Source: Stygiobacter electus (GTDB lineage Bacteria; Bacteroidota; Ignavibacteria; Ignavibacteriales; Melioribacteraceae). Taken from it: DNA of 64,000 nt. Location: the NCBI GenBank assembly GCA_029210465.1, contig JARGDL010000011.1, positions 44,727-108,726 on the forward strand. The letters run 5' to 3'. Made by a program: the position numbers and the translations under genes. The notes under the pieces are model-generated. The model did not search any database, was not told the origin of the DNA, and saw only the letters and a program-made list of their open reading frames with translations. This document shows, one piece after another, positions 24,840-33,837 of this stretch (the stretch's first letter is position 1; every line of letters begins with the position of its first letter).

Positions 24840-27401
24840 ATGGAACCACTTGAACTAAAAAAGTTTTTTTACGAAGACAGGAATAAAATATTCACTAATA
24901 CAGAATTGATTAAAAATCCTTATCAGTTTTGTGTTCAGTGGAGTATTCTTGTTGAGGAATATATTTTAAAAATTTTAGGTGGAATGAAATTAACTTGTGC
25001 GGTTGCTTCTGTTGGAAGTTTTAGCCGCCGTGAATTAGCTCCATATTCTGATATTGACTTAATGTTTATTTTTGAAAAAGTAAAAGGAAATGATGACTTA
25101 ATAAAAGAATGTATAACAAAACTTTGGGATGCAGGAATTGAAGTATCTCATACAGTTCGTGAATTTGATGATATTGAAAAGTTTATTAAAAATGATTTGG
25201 AAACATTTACTCAATTTTTTGATACTCGTTTTCTTTTAGGCAATGAAAAAATTTATAATCAGTGGAATAAAAAAATTCTTTCATCATTAAATCCTACCAA
25301 TAAAAAAAGATTGCTTGAAGAATACATTGCAGATATAAAAAAGCGTTATCAAAAATATGGTGATTCTGCAAAAGTACTTGAGCCGAATGTTAAATATACA
25401 GCTGGCGGCTTGCGTGATGTTCAAGTTATTCAATGGATGTATTGTCTAAAGAATGAAACTTTATTAAATGTTCAAGATGAGGTAACACAATCTGAAACAT
25501 TTTTTAATTTATTAAGAAAAAATAAATTATTAATTCCACGTGCTGTAACTCGCCTTTATGAAAGCTTTAAAATAATTCTCAACACAAGAAATCTTCTTCA
25601 TCTTTTATCCGAACATAAGAATGATAGACTTGAATTTTTTATGCAGGAAAAAATAGCTATCACTTTAGGTTACACTTCCGAAAATTGGCAGTCATACATG
25701 CGGAAATATTTTGAAGCAACAAATGTTGTTAAAAGATTTTGCCGCACAATGCGTAAAAGAATTGAAGAGGAAATTACACCGCCAGTTAGTGATTATTTAA
25801 CAATTCAATTAGATGATGATTTTGTAATTCGTGATGGAAATGTTTCTTTAGCTCGTGAAATAAATCTTGATATGAGCACAATTCTTCGTGCATTTTACTA
25901 CCGTGGTTTGCACAGCGCAAGATTTGAAGAAAATTTAAGAACACAAATAATTGAAAAAGTATTTGATTTAGAAGAAAATCAAATTTATGATCACAAGTCT
26001 TCAGTCTTTTTTAGAGAAATTCTTAAACTGCCAAGGAATGTTGGTACTATTTTAACATTAATGAATGAACTTGGTGTATTAGGTGCTTTTTTACCTGAGT
26101 TCAAAGAAATGATTGGTTTTTTTCAACCAGGAGTTTATCATTGTTACACTGCAGATGAACATACTATAATTGCAATTTCCAATGTTGAAAAATTAAGTGA
26201 AGAAACTTCGTTGCTTGGTAAATTATTTCAGGGACTTAAAAACAGAGACTTACTTTACTTAGCTTTATTATTTCATGATATTGCAAAACCAATTAGTGTT
26301 TCTGGCCATGAAATTATTGGTGCTGAAATTGCAAACACAATTATGAGTAGACTTGGTTATTCACGTGAAGAAATTGAAATGGTTCAATTTTTAGTTCGTT
26401 ATCATTTAACAATTGAACAAGTAGCTTTTAGAAGAAATTTAAATGATCCATCAACACTTGATAACTTTGCACAAATATTTCCAACTTCAGAACATCTTGA
26501 TTTGCTTTATCTTGTTACTTACGCTGACCTTTCAGCAGTTTCACCAGTTGTTTGGACTCAATGGAAAAGTGATTTGCTGAATGAACTTTATCATAAAACT
26601 AAAACAATGCTCGATGAAAGAATAACTGCTCAAGAATTGCTTTCACAAAATCTTCAGGAAATACTTAAAAATTCTGTTGCTTACTGGGAAGAAAATGTTA
26701 AAGAACATATTGATTCGATAGATGATATTGGTTACTTGCAAAACTTTACAGCAGAAGAAATTAACCAGCATATTGAAGAGATTGAAAAAGGATCAAATGT
26801 TGCAGTGTTCTTTAAAGAGAATGAATCTTTTACAAACATAACTATTATAACACGTGATTCAGATGCTTTACTTTCAAAATTATGCGGGGCTTTAGCTATA
26901 AACGATTTAAATATTCACGATGCAAAAATTTACACAAGAAAAGATGGAATAGTTATCGATAATTTTAATGTAACAGATTTCAGAACTTCTTCGTTGGTTG
27001 AAAAAGAAAGATATGATAAAATTAAAAATGATATTGAACTTGCAATTAATAATGAACTCCAAATAATAAAAGAATTCAATAATATAAAATCAAAATGGTG
27101 GAGAATTGAAAATAAATTATTCAAGCGTAAAGGAAAAGTTAAAATAGTTTTCGAAAAGCATGATCTTTATACAATAATTGATGTTTATTCACCTGATAGA
27201 TTGGGATTGCTTTATCACATAACAAAAAAATTAAATGAACTTGGTCTTTCAATTTACTTTGCAAAAATTTCAACTAAAGCTGATGATATAATCGATGCTT
27301 TTTACATTCTCAATAAAAAGAAAAAGAAAATATCATCAAATCAATATGAACTTATTTCGCACGAATTAACTCAAACAATCGAAGAATTATTAAAGGTCTA
27401 A
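24840..27401 (+). CDS. glnD: GlnD-like [protein-PII] uridylyltransferase/uridylyl-removing enzyme
   Basis: This 853-residue sensor of glutamine has four domains in GlnD order. The nucleotidyltransferase has SVGSFSRRELAPYSDIDLMF near residue 60. A helical part contains KYTAGGLRDVQVIQWM, and the HD domain has LALLFHDIAKPISVSGHE near 480. Two ACT domains follow (~residues 665-735 and ~780-850; the second begins VYSPDRLGLLYHITKKL). It uridylylates PII at low nitrogen and reverses this at high glutamine. No PII gene is in the window. murI follows after one base, so the pair are co-transcribed. Confidence 0.92.
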   Translation: MEPLELKKFFYEDRNKIFTNTELIKNPYQFCVQWSILVEEYILKILGGMKLTCAVASVGSFSRRELAPYSDIDLMFIFEKVKGNDDLIKECITKLWDAGIEVSHTVREFDDIEKFIKNDLETFTQFFDTRFLLGNEKIYNQWNKKILSSLNPTNKKRLLEEYIADIKKRYQKYGDSAKVLEPNVKYTAGGLRDVQVIQWMYCLKNETLLNVQDEVTQSETFFNLLRKNKLLIPRAVTRLYESFKIILNTRNLLHLLSEHKNDRLEFFMQEKIAITLGYTSENWQSYMRKYFEATNVVKRFCRTMRKRIEEEITPPVSDYLTIQLDDDFVIRDGNVSLAREINLDMSTILRAFYYRGLHSARFEENLRTQIIEKVFDLEENQIYDHKSSVFFREILKLPRNVGTILTLMNELGVLGAFLPEFKEMIGFFQPGVYHCYTADEHTIIAISNVEKLSEETSLLGKLFQGLKNRDLLYLALLFHDIAKPISVSGHEIIGAEIANTIMSRLGYSREEIEMVQFLVRYHLTIEQVAFRRNLNDPSTLDNFAQIFPTSEHLDLLYLVTYADLSAVSPVVWTQWKSDLLNELYHKTKTMLDERITAQELLSQNLQEILKNSVAYWEENVKEHIDSIDDIGYLQNFTAEEINQHIEEIEKGSNVAVFFKENESFTNITIITRDSDALLSKLCGALAINDLNIHDAKIYTRKDGIVIDNFNVTDFRTSSLVEKERYDKIKNDIELAINNELQIIKEFNNIKSKWWRIENKLFKRKGKVKIVFEKHDLYTIIDVYSPDRLGLLYHITKKLNELGLSIYFAKISTKADDIIDAFYILNKKKKKISSNQYELISHELTQTIEELLKV

Positions 27402-27402
27402 A

Positions 27403-28230
27403 ATGAATTTCATGAACAGAACAAACCCAATTGGATTTTTTGATTCAGGTGTTGGTGGTTTAACCGTAGTAAAATCTTTTATGCAATTTATGCCGAATGA
27501 AAATATAGTTTATTTTGGAGATACTGCACGCGTTCCTTATGGTTCTAAATCAAATGAAACTGTAATTGAATATACACTTCAAGCTGCAAATTTTTTATTG
27601 AGAAAAAATATTAAACTTCTTGTTGTTGCTTGTAATACTGCTTCATCTGTGGCATTAAATGATTTGAGAAAATTTTTAACAATTCCTGTAATTGGAATGA
27701 TAGAACCTGGTGCAAAATATGCGTTGTCAGAATCAAAAAACAAAAGAATTGGTGTAATTGGAACAAGAGCTACAATCAATAATAAAGCATATTCAAATGA
27801 ATTAAAAAAACAAAATCCAAAAGTTAAAGTTTTTGAAAAAGCTTGTCCTTTATTTGTTCCGCTTGCAGAAGAAGGCTGGATTGATCATAAAGCTACTGAA
27901 TTAATAGCAAAAGAATATTTAACTGAATTGAAAGAAAATAAAATTGATAGTTTGATATTAGGTTGCACTCATTATCCAATACTTGCAAATGTAATTCAAA
28001 AAGCTGTTGGTAAAAGTGTGAAATTAATTGATAGCGGAACGCCAGCCGCTCGTTTAGTAGAAGATTATTTAAATGGGAGAGGTTTAAGAAATCAATCTGT
28101 TCATCATGGTGTGGCAGAATTTTATGTAAGTGATGTCCCAACTAAATTCAAAGAAATTGCAGAAAAATTTTTAGGTAAAAAACTTACTCATATTCATAAA
28201 GTTGAACTTGAAGAATTAACTAATGAATAA
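27403..28230 (+). CDS. murI: Glutamate racemase
   Basis: This 275-residue enzyme makes D-glutamate for peptidoglycan. The motifs are GFFDSGVGGLTVVKSF near the N-terminus and VVACNTASSVAL (first catalytic Cys). NKIDSLILGCTHYPIL follows, with the second catalytic Cys and His, and LIDSGTPAARLVEDYL comes near the end. Length and motifs are canonical. It starts one base after the glnD stop. Confidence 0.95.
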   Translation: MNFMNRTNPIGFFDSGVGGLTVVKSFMQFMPNENIVYFGDTARVPYGSKSNETVIEYTLQAANFLLRKNIKLLVVACNTASSVALNDLRKFLTIPVIGMIEPGAKYALSESKNKRIGVIGTRATINNKAYSNELKKQNPKVKVFEKACPLFVPLAEEGWIDHKATELIAKEYLTELKENKIDSLILGCTHYPILANVIQKAVGKSVKLIDSGTPAARLVEDYLNGRGLRNQSVHHGVAEFYVSDVPTKFKEIAEKFLGKKLTHIHKVELEELTNE

Positions 28231-28283
28231 AAGCGATCATTTATAATCATAAAAAATAAATTTATTCAGTGCACTTTTTTTAG

Positions 28284-28365
28284 AAAAAGATTAAGATTAA
28301 AAGTAAGATAAAGATCAAGATTAAGATCAAGAAAAAGATTAAGATTAAGAAAAAGATTAAGATTA
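28284..28365. repeat. Purine hexamer tract (AAGATT/AAGATC)
   Basis: Imperfect tandem hexamers AAGATT, AAGATC and AAAGAT fill this stretch between murI and the DUF971 gene. On one strand it is nearly all purine. It looks like simple-sequence expansion and holds no gene. Confidence 0.75.
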
Positions 28366-28386
28366 TGAATACGAGTAAATTATTAA

Positions 28387-28737
28387 TTAATCTTCGTGAT
28401 TAAAATCTTGATGTAAATTATCTTTTACTTCTAAATAATCACCAAAACGTTCTAATAAATCCCAGGAGTAAATTCCATAATCATAACCATCTTTCCATTT
28501 TATTTGAATAGCATAGTTACCAACCATTTCAATTTTTTCAATTTCGTAACCTTGAGGTGGTACATTTGTTTTTGCCGGGGCGGGATAATGTTTCCAAAGG
28601 ATTGTTTCACCTTTGTTATTAGCATCGGGTGATTCGTCACGTAAAAATTTTAATGGATATTTTATTGTTTTTCCATTATCCCATGATATTTCTAAATAAT
28701 CTTGTTTGTGTAGTTTAATTTTAGTTGGTGTAGCCAC
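28387..28737 (-). CDS. DUF971-domain protein
   Basis: This 116-residue protein matches DUF971, the gamma-butyrobetaine-hydroxylase N-terminal-like fold. It shows LEISWDNGKTIKYPLKFLRD near the N-terminus and VGNYAIQIKWKDGYDYGIYS, then WDLLERFG, near the C-terminus. The family is often found near Fe-S carrier or Mrp/ApbC genes, but none is beside it here. It is monocistronic, with a weak ribosome site (GAGG) before the ATG. Function unknown. Confidence 0.88.
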   Translation of the reverse strand: MATPTKIKLHKQDYLEISWDNGKTIKYPLKFLRDESPDANNKGETILWKHYPAPAKTNVPPQGYEIEKIEMVGNYAIQIKWKDGYDYGIYSWDLLERFGDYLEVKDNLHQDFNHED

Positions 28738-29037
28738 ATAAACCTCATTTTTGAATTAATAACAAATGGTGAAATCAATTAATTCACTCTCCAAAATATA
28801 AAACATTTTAGTAATTAGTTATAAGTTGAAAAATTCCTATTATTAGGAAGTAGTAATAATAATTTTAATGATTAAGGATTAAATTTAGAGGTCAAATTCT
28901 TTTACTTACTAAATTTTAAAACGGTTATAAGTATTTAAAAAATTATAATAAACCTATTTGATAAGTAAAAGTAAACTATTATTGAAAACATTAAATCTTA
29001 AATAAAATTCTTAAAAAATGTAAATCTATAATTGTTT
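28738..29037. other. 300-bp intergenic stretch without visible gene
   Basis: This AT-rich region lies between the DUF971 start and the end of the DUF2339 operon. I see no plausible small ORF with a ribosome site and no strong hairpin. CCTATTATTAGG near 28834-28845 is a short palindrome. The DUF971 promoter should lie in its left part. Confidence 0.5.
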
Positions 29038-30648
29038 TTATTCCTTTAACTTAGAATATATTATTGACATTAAAATCAGAGATATACTAACAATAGCGAA
29101 TGAAATAATTTTAAATAACGGTTCGCCAGCTGTTAAACCATATATGAGACTATAAATTAAAGCAAGAATTAAAGTGAAAGTTGACATTAAACGATATTTC
29201 TTATTTACTAAAATCTTACCTAAAACATAATAAAGAAAAGCAAGACCAATCCACGCTAAACCAACAAATTGCCCAGGTAAAATATGATACAAAACTATTG
29301 GGTTTATAATTGTTGCTATAATTAAATACGAATTACGAATATTTTGTGTTTCTAAGCCTAATCGGGTTTTTTGCCAATTAATTATTCTTGCACTAATTAA
29401 AGCTACTATACCAAAATTTAAACTAGAAGCATTAAATCCATTACCGCTTAAAAAATTTGCAAATAGAATTAAAACGAAAATAAAAATGTTTGCAACAACA
29501 ATAAATTTTGAACGAAACCAAAGAGCTGTTGAAACAACAAGAACGCTTTGCCAACATAAAAGCACAAAATTATGAGGGGTATCAAAAAACGATATTATTC
29601 CAATGCTTAAAGCTATATAACCCGCCATTGAATATATAAAAGTAACAATTTTACTTTTAATTAAAATATAATGGTAAGCAGCTATTGAAATAAAAAGCAA
29701 AGCAAGAATGATACTAGTTATGAATAAAAAATTTACACTTAGTTTTTGTACTAAAAAGAATATTAATATTGAACTTATTAAGGAATTAAAAATTGATCGG
29801 GTAATTGCAAAACCTTCATTAATTTCATACTCAAATTCTTTAACTCTACCAAAACCATAAATAGCAACCATAAATAAAGTAATAATTGCCGAATAAGATT
29901 TCATTGGATCAATTATTATTTGATTTCCTAATAAAGGATTATTTATGAACCATATTAATTGTGTCAAATAATTAATAATTAAAGAAATATTTAATAAACC
30001 ATCCCAGTTAAATCTACGGCTTAATAAAACAGATAATAAACTCAATCCTAAAATCGTTACTAAAACAAGAAATGCTGAATTAGAAAAAAGTGAATTTAAT
30101 TCGAACAAAATAAAGCTTAATGAAGTTAAATATTGAAATCTTTTATTAATTGAATAGCCCAAAGCAACAAAAGCAATCGCATATAAATGAATCAAAACAA
30201 AATTTAAGTTATCAAAAATGGGTGTGGTTGTAAAATAGTGTAACTTTAATGCAGAGAAATACAATATAATTATTCCACTGCCAAATAAATAAGCTGACAA
30301 ATCCTTTATACTTTTTGATATAAAAATGGGACTAAATATTAATGTTGTTCCAATCAATGCCCCAATTATTAAAATAATGGTTGATGAAATTTGAGTAATG
30401 GGAAGAATTATGAGATTAATAACTGCAAGTAGGAAAGCAATAATACCAAATTTAGCAAACCATCTTTGTCCGAATCTGAATTCAATTTCTTCATCTAATG
30501 GCTTGTTTTCTGTAGGAATTTCTGGTTGTTTTATTTCTTCGTCAGGTTCATATTGTCTGATGCTAAGTTCATTTTCTATACGTTTTAACCTTGAATCTAT
30601 ATTTTGAATTACCTTGACAATGTAAGATATATCATTTCCCTGAACCAT
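29038..30648 (-). CDS. DUF2339-like polytopic membrane protein
   Basis: This 536-residue protein begins with a short soluble coiled-coil-like segment (IVKVIQNIDSRLKRIENEL) and a Pro/Glu linker. FRFGQRWFAKFGIIAFLLA follows, and then more than fifteen hydrophobic segments to the end. This layout (coiled coil, then a GxxWFxxxG entry and many helices) is that of DUF2339 membrane proteins of unknown function. It starts 9 bp after the multiheme cytochrome c gene with AGAGG upstream, so it is probably the last gene of the Rieske/cytochrome b operon. A role with that complex is only contextual. Confidence 0.75.
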   Translation of the reverse strand: MVQGNDISYIVKVIQNIDSRLKRIENELSIRQYEPDEEIKQPEIPTENKPLDEEIEFRFGQRWFAKFGIIAFLLAVINLIILPITQISSTIILIIGALIGTTLIFSPIFISKSIKDLSAYLFGSGIIILYFSALKLHYFTTTPIFDNLNFVLIHLYAIAFVALGYSINKRFQYLTSLSFILFELNSLFSNSAFLVLVTILGLSLLSVLLSRRFNWDGLLNISLIINYLTQLIWFINNPLLGNQIIIDPMKSYSAIITLFMVAIYGFGRVKEFEYEINEGFAITRSIFNSLISSILIFFLVQKLSVNFLFITSIILALLFISIAAYHYILIKSKIVTFIYSMAGYIALSIGIISFFDTPHNFVLLCWQSVLVVSTALWFRSKFIVVANIFIFVLILFANFLSGNGFNASSLNFGIVALISARIINWQKTRLGLETQNIRNSYLIIATIINPIVLYHILPGQFVGLAWIGLAFLYYVLGKILVNKKYRLMSTFTLILALIYSLIYGLTAGEPLFKIISFAIVSISLILMSIIYSKLKE

Positions 30649-30657
30649 ATTAACCTC

Positions 30658-32109
30658 TTATATATTTTTCTCTTTTTCAATCCTTTTAAGATATAAATAA
30701 ATTAATATCATCAGTAAAGTACTAAATAATATAGCCGCCACCAGACCAATCCTTCTTATGTAGAATTCATCTATTTTAGATTTCGCATCACTGATTACTT
30801 CATCGGAAGCGATTTCTCCTTTTTTAATTACTTCTTTAAATTTTGAAACATCAAAAGAGTGAATTACTGTCCTTGCTTCTAAAATTGAAGAGTTAATATC
30901 ACGTTCTCTAAATTTTATTTCTTCTACTTCCATGCCTTTTTGTTCTGCTTCAAATATTTTTGAAGTTGCAATTTTATGTTTTTCAGTAAGGTCATCTATC
31001 AATTTTCTCATTTCTAATGCAGCTGTGTATCCCTTAAATTGTTGATTTTGAGAATGACATTTAGAACATATAGAAGTTTTACCTACACCTAAAAGTTCAT
31101 CTCGTGTTACAGCAATATTATGATTGTTATGACATGTTTCACATTCAGGATAATTATTTTTTTCAAAAGCTTTTTTATGCGGACTGGATGCAAATAATTC
31201 AGCATTTAAAGCATGACAAGTTCCACAAACTTTAGATATTGATGAAATGCCTGGAGGAGTTGCGGCATGATTACCATGACAATCGTTGCATGCTGGGGCT
31301 GAAATATCATTCTTCTTTAAAAGTGCTATACCATGTACACTTTCTTTATATTTTTCAAATTGATCTGTTGGTATCTTAAACTCTTTCATATATTCTTTAT
31401 TACTATGACATTTACTACAAGTTGTTGGAATATTCGTTGGATATACACTCGATCGAACATCTTTTGCAGAAAATATATTATGCGAACCATGACAGTCAGC
31501 ACAAGCTGCCGCTTTTTTATTACCAGCTTTATTTAACATTCCATGTTTACTAGTTCTATATTTTTCAATTTGATCAACAGGTAAAGATGGATTGTACTTT
31601 TGCATATAAACAACATTGCTATGACATTTTCCACAAGTTTGAGGAATATTTGTTGGATATACAGGCGATTTGGGGTTATTGACTTTTACAATTCCATGTG
31701 CATTATGGCAAGTTGTACATTGCGCAATTGATGTGTTGGCAACAGTAGAAGCTTTTCCGTGAACACTTTTATTAAGATTTTCCATTTGGCCGGTTGTAAC
31801 TGATGAACCAAACTTTTTCATTTTTGAAGGATTAGAATGACAATTAGCACAAATTTCAGAAATTTTATCTGGTTTTGGTTTACCAATAAAACCTTTTTTT
31901 GCACTCATAGCAATTGCATCATCATCTGAAGTATTATCCCCACCATGACAAGAGCTACAAGATAATCCTTTACTTTTATGAACATCATTTACAAACTGTT
32001 CTGCCTGAATAGAACCAATTTCCATGTGACATTGAAAACATTGGTCTATTTTTTTTGATTGGCTAAATAAAATAGTGTAAAACAAAATACTAACTACGAA
32101 TACTTTCAT
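30658..32109 (-). CDS. Eleven-heme cytochrome c with C-terminal membrane anchor
   Basis: This 483-residue exported cytochrome has a signal peptide MKVFVVSILFYTILFS. It carries eleven CxxCH motifs: CFQCH, CSSCH, CANCH, CTTCH, CGKCH, CADCH, CSKCH, CNDCH, CGTCH, CETCH and CSKCH. A helical segment and one membrane anchor (LVAAILFSTLLMILIYLYL) close the chain. The heme region repeats the pattern TCxKCHSNxxYMKxF..KYxxSVHG, so it grew by internal duplication. The start at 32109 overlaps the cytochrome b stop by 4 bp; a longer frame to 32232 would run inside that gene. It probably replaces cytochrome c1 as electron exit of the Rieske/b complex. Confidence 0.92.
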   Translation of the reverse strand: MKVFVVSILFYTILFSQSKKIDQCFQCHMEIGSIQAEQFVNDVHKSKGLSCSSCHGGDNTSDDDAIAMSAKKGFIGKPKPDKISEICANCHSNPSKMKKFGSSVTTGQMENLNKSVHGKASTVANTSIAQCTTCHNAHGIVKVNNPKSPVYPTNIPQTCGKCHSNVVYMQKYNPSLPVDQIEKYRTSKHGMLNKAGNKKAAACADCHGSHNIFSAKDVRSSVYPTNIPTTCSKCHSNKEYMKEFKIPTDQFEKYKESVHGIALLKKNDISAPACNDCHGNHAATPPGISSISKVCGTCHALNAELFASSPHKKAFEKNNYPECETCHNNHNIAVTRDELLGVGKTSICSKCHSQNQQFKGYTAALEMRKLIDDLTEKHKIATSKIFEAEQKGMEVEEIKFRERDINSSILEARTVIHSFDVSKFKEVIKKGEIASDEVISDAKSKIDEFYIRRIGLVAAILFSTLLMILIYLYLKRIEKEKNI

Positions 32110-33170
32110 AATACCCATCCCAAAATTGTCATAACTATAATGAATATAATTGCAAAAATTCCAATATAATTTATTAATCGGTTTTTTTGTCCTCTTGCAG
32201 TTTTGCGGTCCCAAAAGGGTACTAATAACCATAAAACACCAGCACTTCCAAATAATAATATGCCTAAAAGTTCTCCATCAATAAATAAAATTTTGGAAGG
32301 TAAAAATTTTAAACTCTGAAACATGAACATAAAGTACCATTCAGGTTTTATTCCTGCAGGTGCAGGCGCTAATGGATTAGCTTTTAATCCTAATTCTGAA
32401 GGGAAGAAGACTGCTAAAACAGCAAGAATATTTAAGACAAGCAACCATAGGATTAAGTCCCTTAAAAAGAAATTTGGGAAAAAAGGCATATTTCCTTTAA
32501 CTTTTTCTTCTACTGGTTCACTCATTCCTTGTATCTGAACTAAAAGTAAATGAATAAAAAGTATCAAAGAAAATATTAATGGTAATAACATAACATGGAA
32601 TGCAAAAAACCTCGATAAAGTTGCACCTGTTACATCTTCACTTCCTCTTAGTAATAATTTTAATGGTTCTCCAATAATTGGAACAACTCCAACAATATCA
32701 GTTCCAACTTTAGTAGCAAAATAAGCTAATTCATTCCAAGGAAGAAGATAACCACTAAATCCAAATGATAGAGAAAGGAAAAATAATAACACACCGGTTA
32801 CCCAAGTTAATTCACGCGGTTTTCTATATGTTCTCTCAAAAAAAACACTGAACATATGTATAAAAATTGTAAATATAAATAAGTTTGCAGACCATGCATG
32901 AATAGAGCGAATTAACCAACCAAACTCAACTTTTGACATTATAAATTTTATACTTTCATAAGCTTGTTCAGAGCTGCCTTTGTAATAAAAAGTAAGAAGT
33001 ATTCCTGTAACTACTTGTATAATAAAAAAGAAAAGGGAAACTCCTCCGAAATAATACCAGATAGAATGGGAATGAATCGGGACATATTTTTTACTCATGA
33101 ATTTTACTAAATCTGAAATTTGAACTCGTTCATCAATCCACGAATAAATATTGTTAAATAGTTTTTTCAT
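32106..33170 (-). CDS. Cytochrome b of a Rieske/cytochrome b complex
   Basis: This 354-residue cytochrome b has about eight to nine membrane segments. Heme-binding histidines occur in RSIHAWSANLFIFTIFIHMF and FFAFHVMLLPLIFSLILFIH. The quinol-site PEWY is present in GIKPEWYFMFMFQ, and FGFSGYLLPWNELAYFATKV is the conserved cd region. It oxidises quinol together with the Rieske protein encoded 2 bp upstream. Its stop overlaps the multiheme cytochrome start, showing tight coupling. Confidence 0.95.
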   Translation of the reverse strand: MKKLFNNIYSWIDERVQISDLVKFMSKKYVPIHSHSIWYYFGGVSLFFFIIQVVTGILLTFYYKGSSEQAYESIKFIMSKVEFGWLIRSIHAWSANLFIFTIFIHMFSVFFERTYRKPRELTWVTGVLLFFLSLSFGFSGYLLPWNELAYFATKVGTDIVGVVPIIGEPLKLLLRGSEDVTGATLSRFFAFHVMLLPLIFSLILFIHLLLVQIQGMSEPVEEKVKGNMPFFPNFFLRDLILWLLVLNILAVLAVFFPSELGLKANPLAPAPAGIKPEWYFMFMFQSLKFLPSKILFIDGELLGILLFGSAGVLWLLVPFWDRKTARGQKNRLINYIGIFAIIFIIVMTILGWVL

Positions 33171-33172
33171 AG

Positions 33173-33625
33173 CTATGAGGAGGCTTTTGTGATTATCAAT
33201 TCGTTATTTTTTAAAGTTGCAACAAATTTATCAAGAGGGCGGGGTGGTGGACCAGAAATATTTCTACCTGTTAAATCATATTTACCATTATGACAAGCAC
33301 ACCAAATTATTGATTCGTCTTTTTTGTACTGTACAGTACAATCAAGATGCGTACAAGCTGCCGATAATGCAATGAATTGTTCCTTCTCTTTGCGAATAAC
33401 TATTATTGGTTTATTTCCAAACCTTACAATCTTTGAGTCGCCAATTGCAAAATCATCCAAGTTACTAATTTTTACATCGCTTACTTCAACTTCTCTTTGC
33501 TTTGGTGGTTTTAAGAATGACACTATTGGATAAACTATCAATATTAAAAAGGCACTAGTAGAAATATTGATAATGTATTTGAAAAAATCTTTTCGAGGTA
33601 TTTTTTTTTGTGTTGTTGTATTCAT
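33173..33625 (-). CDS. Rieske 2Fe-2S protein
   Basis: This 150-residue protein has one N-terminal membrane anchor (YIINISTSAFLILIVYPIVSF) and a Rieske domain. The first ligand box is ACTHLDC and the second is CACHNGKYD, followed by GPPPRPLDKF. The anchor follows a basic RKDFFK, resembling a Tat-less Rieske of the cytochrome bc type. The ATG at 33625 is preferred; a TTG 13 codons upstream would run into the sigma-54-like promoter. First gene of the Rieske-cyt b-multiheme c-DUF2339 operon. Confidence 0.93.
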   Translation of the reverse strand: MNTTTQKKIPRKDFFKYIINISTSAFLILIVYPIVSFLKPPKQREVEVSDVKISNLDDFAIGDSKIVRFGNKPIIVIRKEKEQFIALSAACTHLDCTVQYKKDESIIWCACHNGKYDLTGRNISGPPPRPLDKFVATLKNNELIITKASS

Positions 33626-33664
33626 AATAGCATATAGTTTGTATTTTGAAAATGGATAATACAA

Positions 33665-33680
33665 AACATTAAATGTGCCA
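33665..33680 (-). promoter_or_regulatory. Sigma-54-like promoter of the Rieske operon
   Basis: On the minus strand TGGCAC (33675-33680) is followed after five bases by ATGTT (33665-33669). The -24 element is perfect, and the -12 element has TGT where TGC is usual. It would start transcription near 33655, about 30 nt before the Rieske ATG. The next gene upstream encodes a sigma-54 activator. Confidence 0.6.
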
Positions 33681-33805
33681 CGTTAGATTCGTTGGGCTAC
33701 TTTAGAGAAATGATTTTTTTTGTGAGAAAACAAATAATAATATTATGATATGGAAAAAAATAAAATTCTAAATAAGAGTTTAAATTTTAATTTTTTGTTT
33801 CATTT

Positions 33806-33831
33806 ATGTCTTAAGAATGACATTAATGTCA
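33806..33831. promoter_or_regulatory. Possible activator-binding palindrome (UAS)
   Basis: TGACATTAATGTCA (33818-33831) is a perfect 14-bp palindrome. A third ATGTC half-site lies at 33806-33810, giving ATGTC-8-GACAT-2-ATGTC. It stands about 140 bp upstream of the sigma-54-like -24 element, the usual distance for an enhancer-binding protein site, and just after the activator gene. Confidence 0.4.
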
Positions 33832-33837
33832 CACTAA

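Noticed and set aside
32110..32232. N-terminal extension of the multiheme cytochrome
   Set aside because: It runs inside the cytochrome b gene and hides the good signal peptide that begins at 32109.
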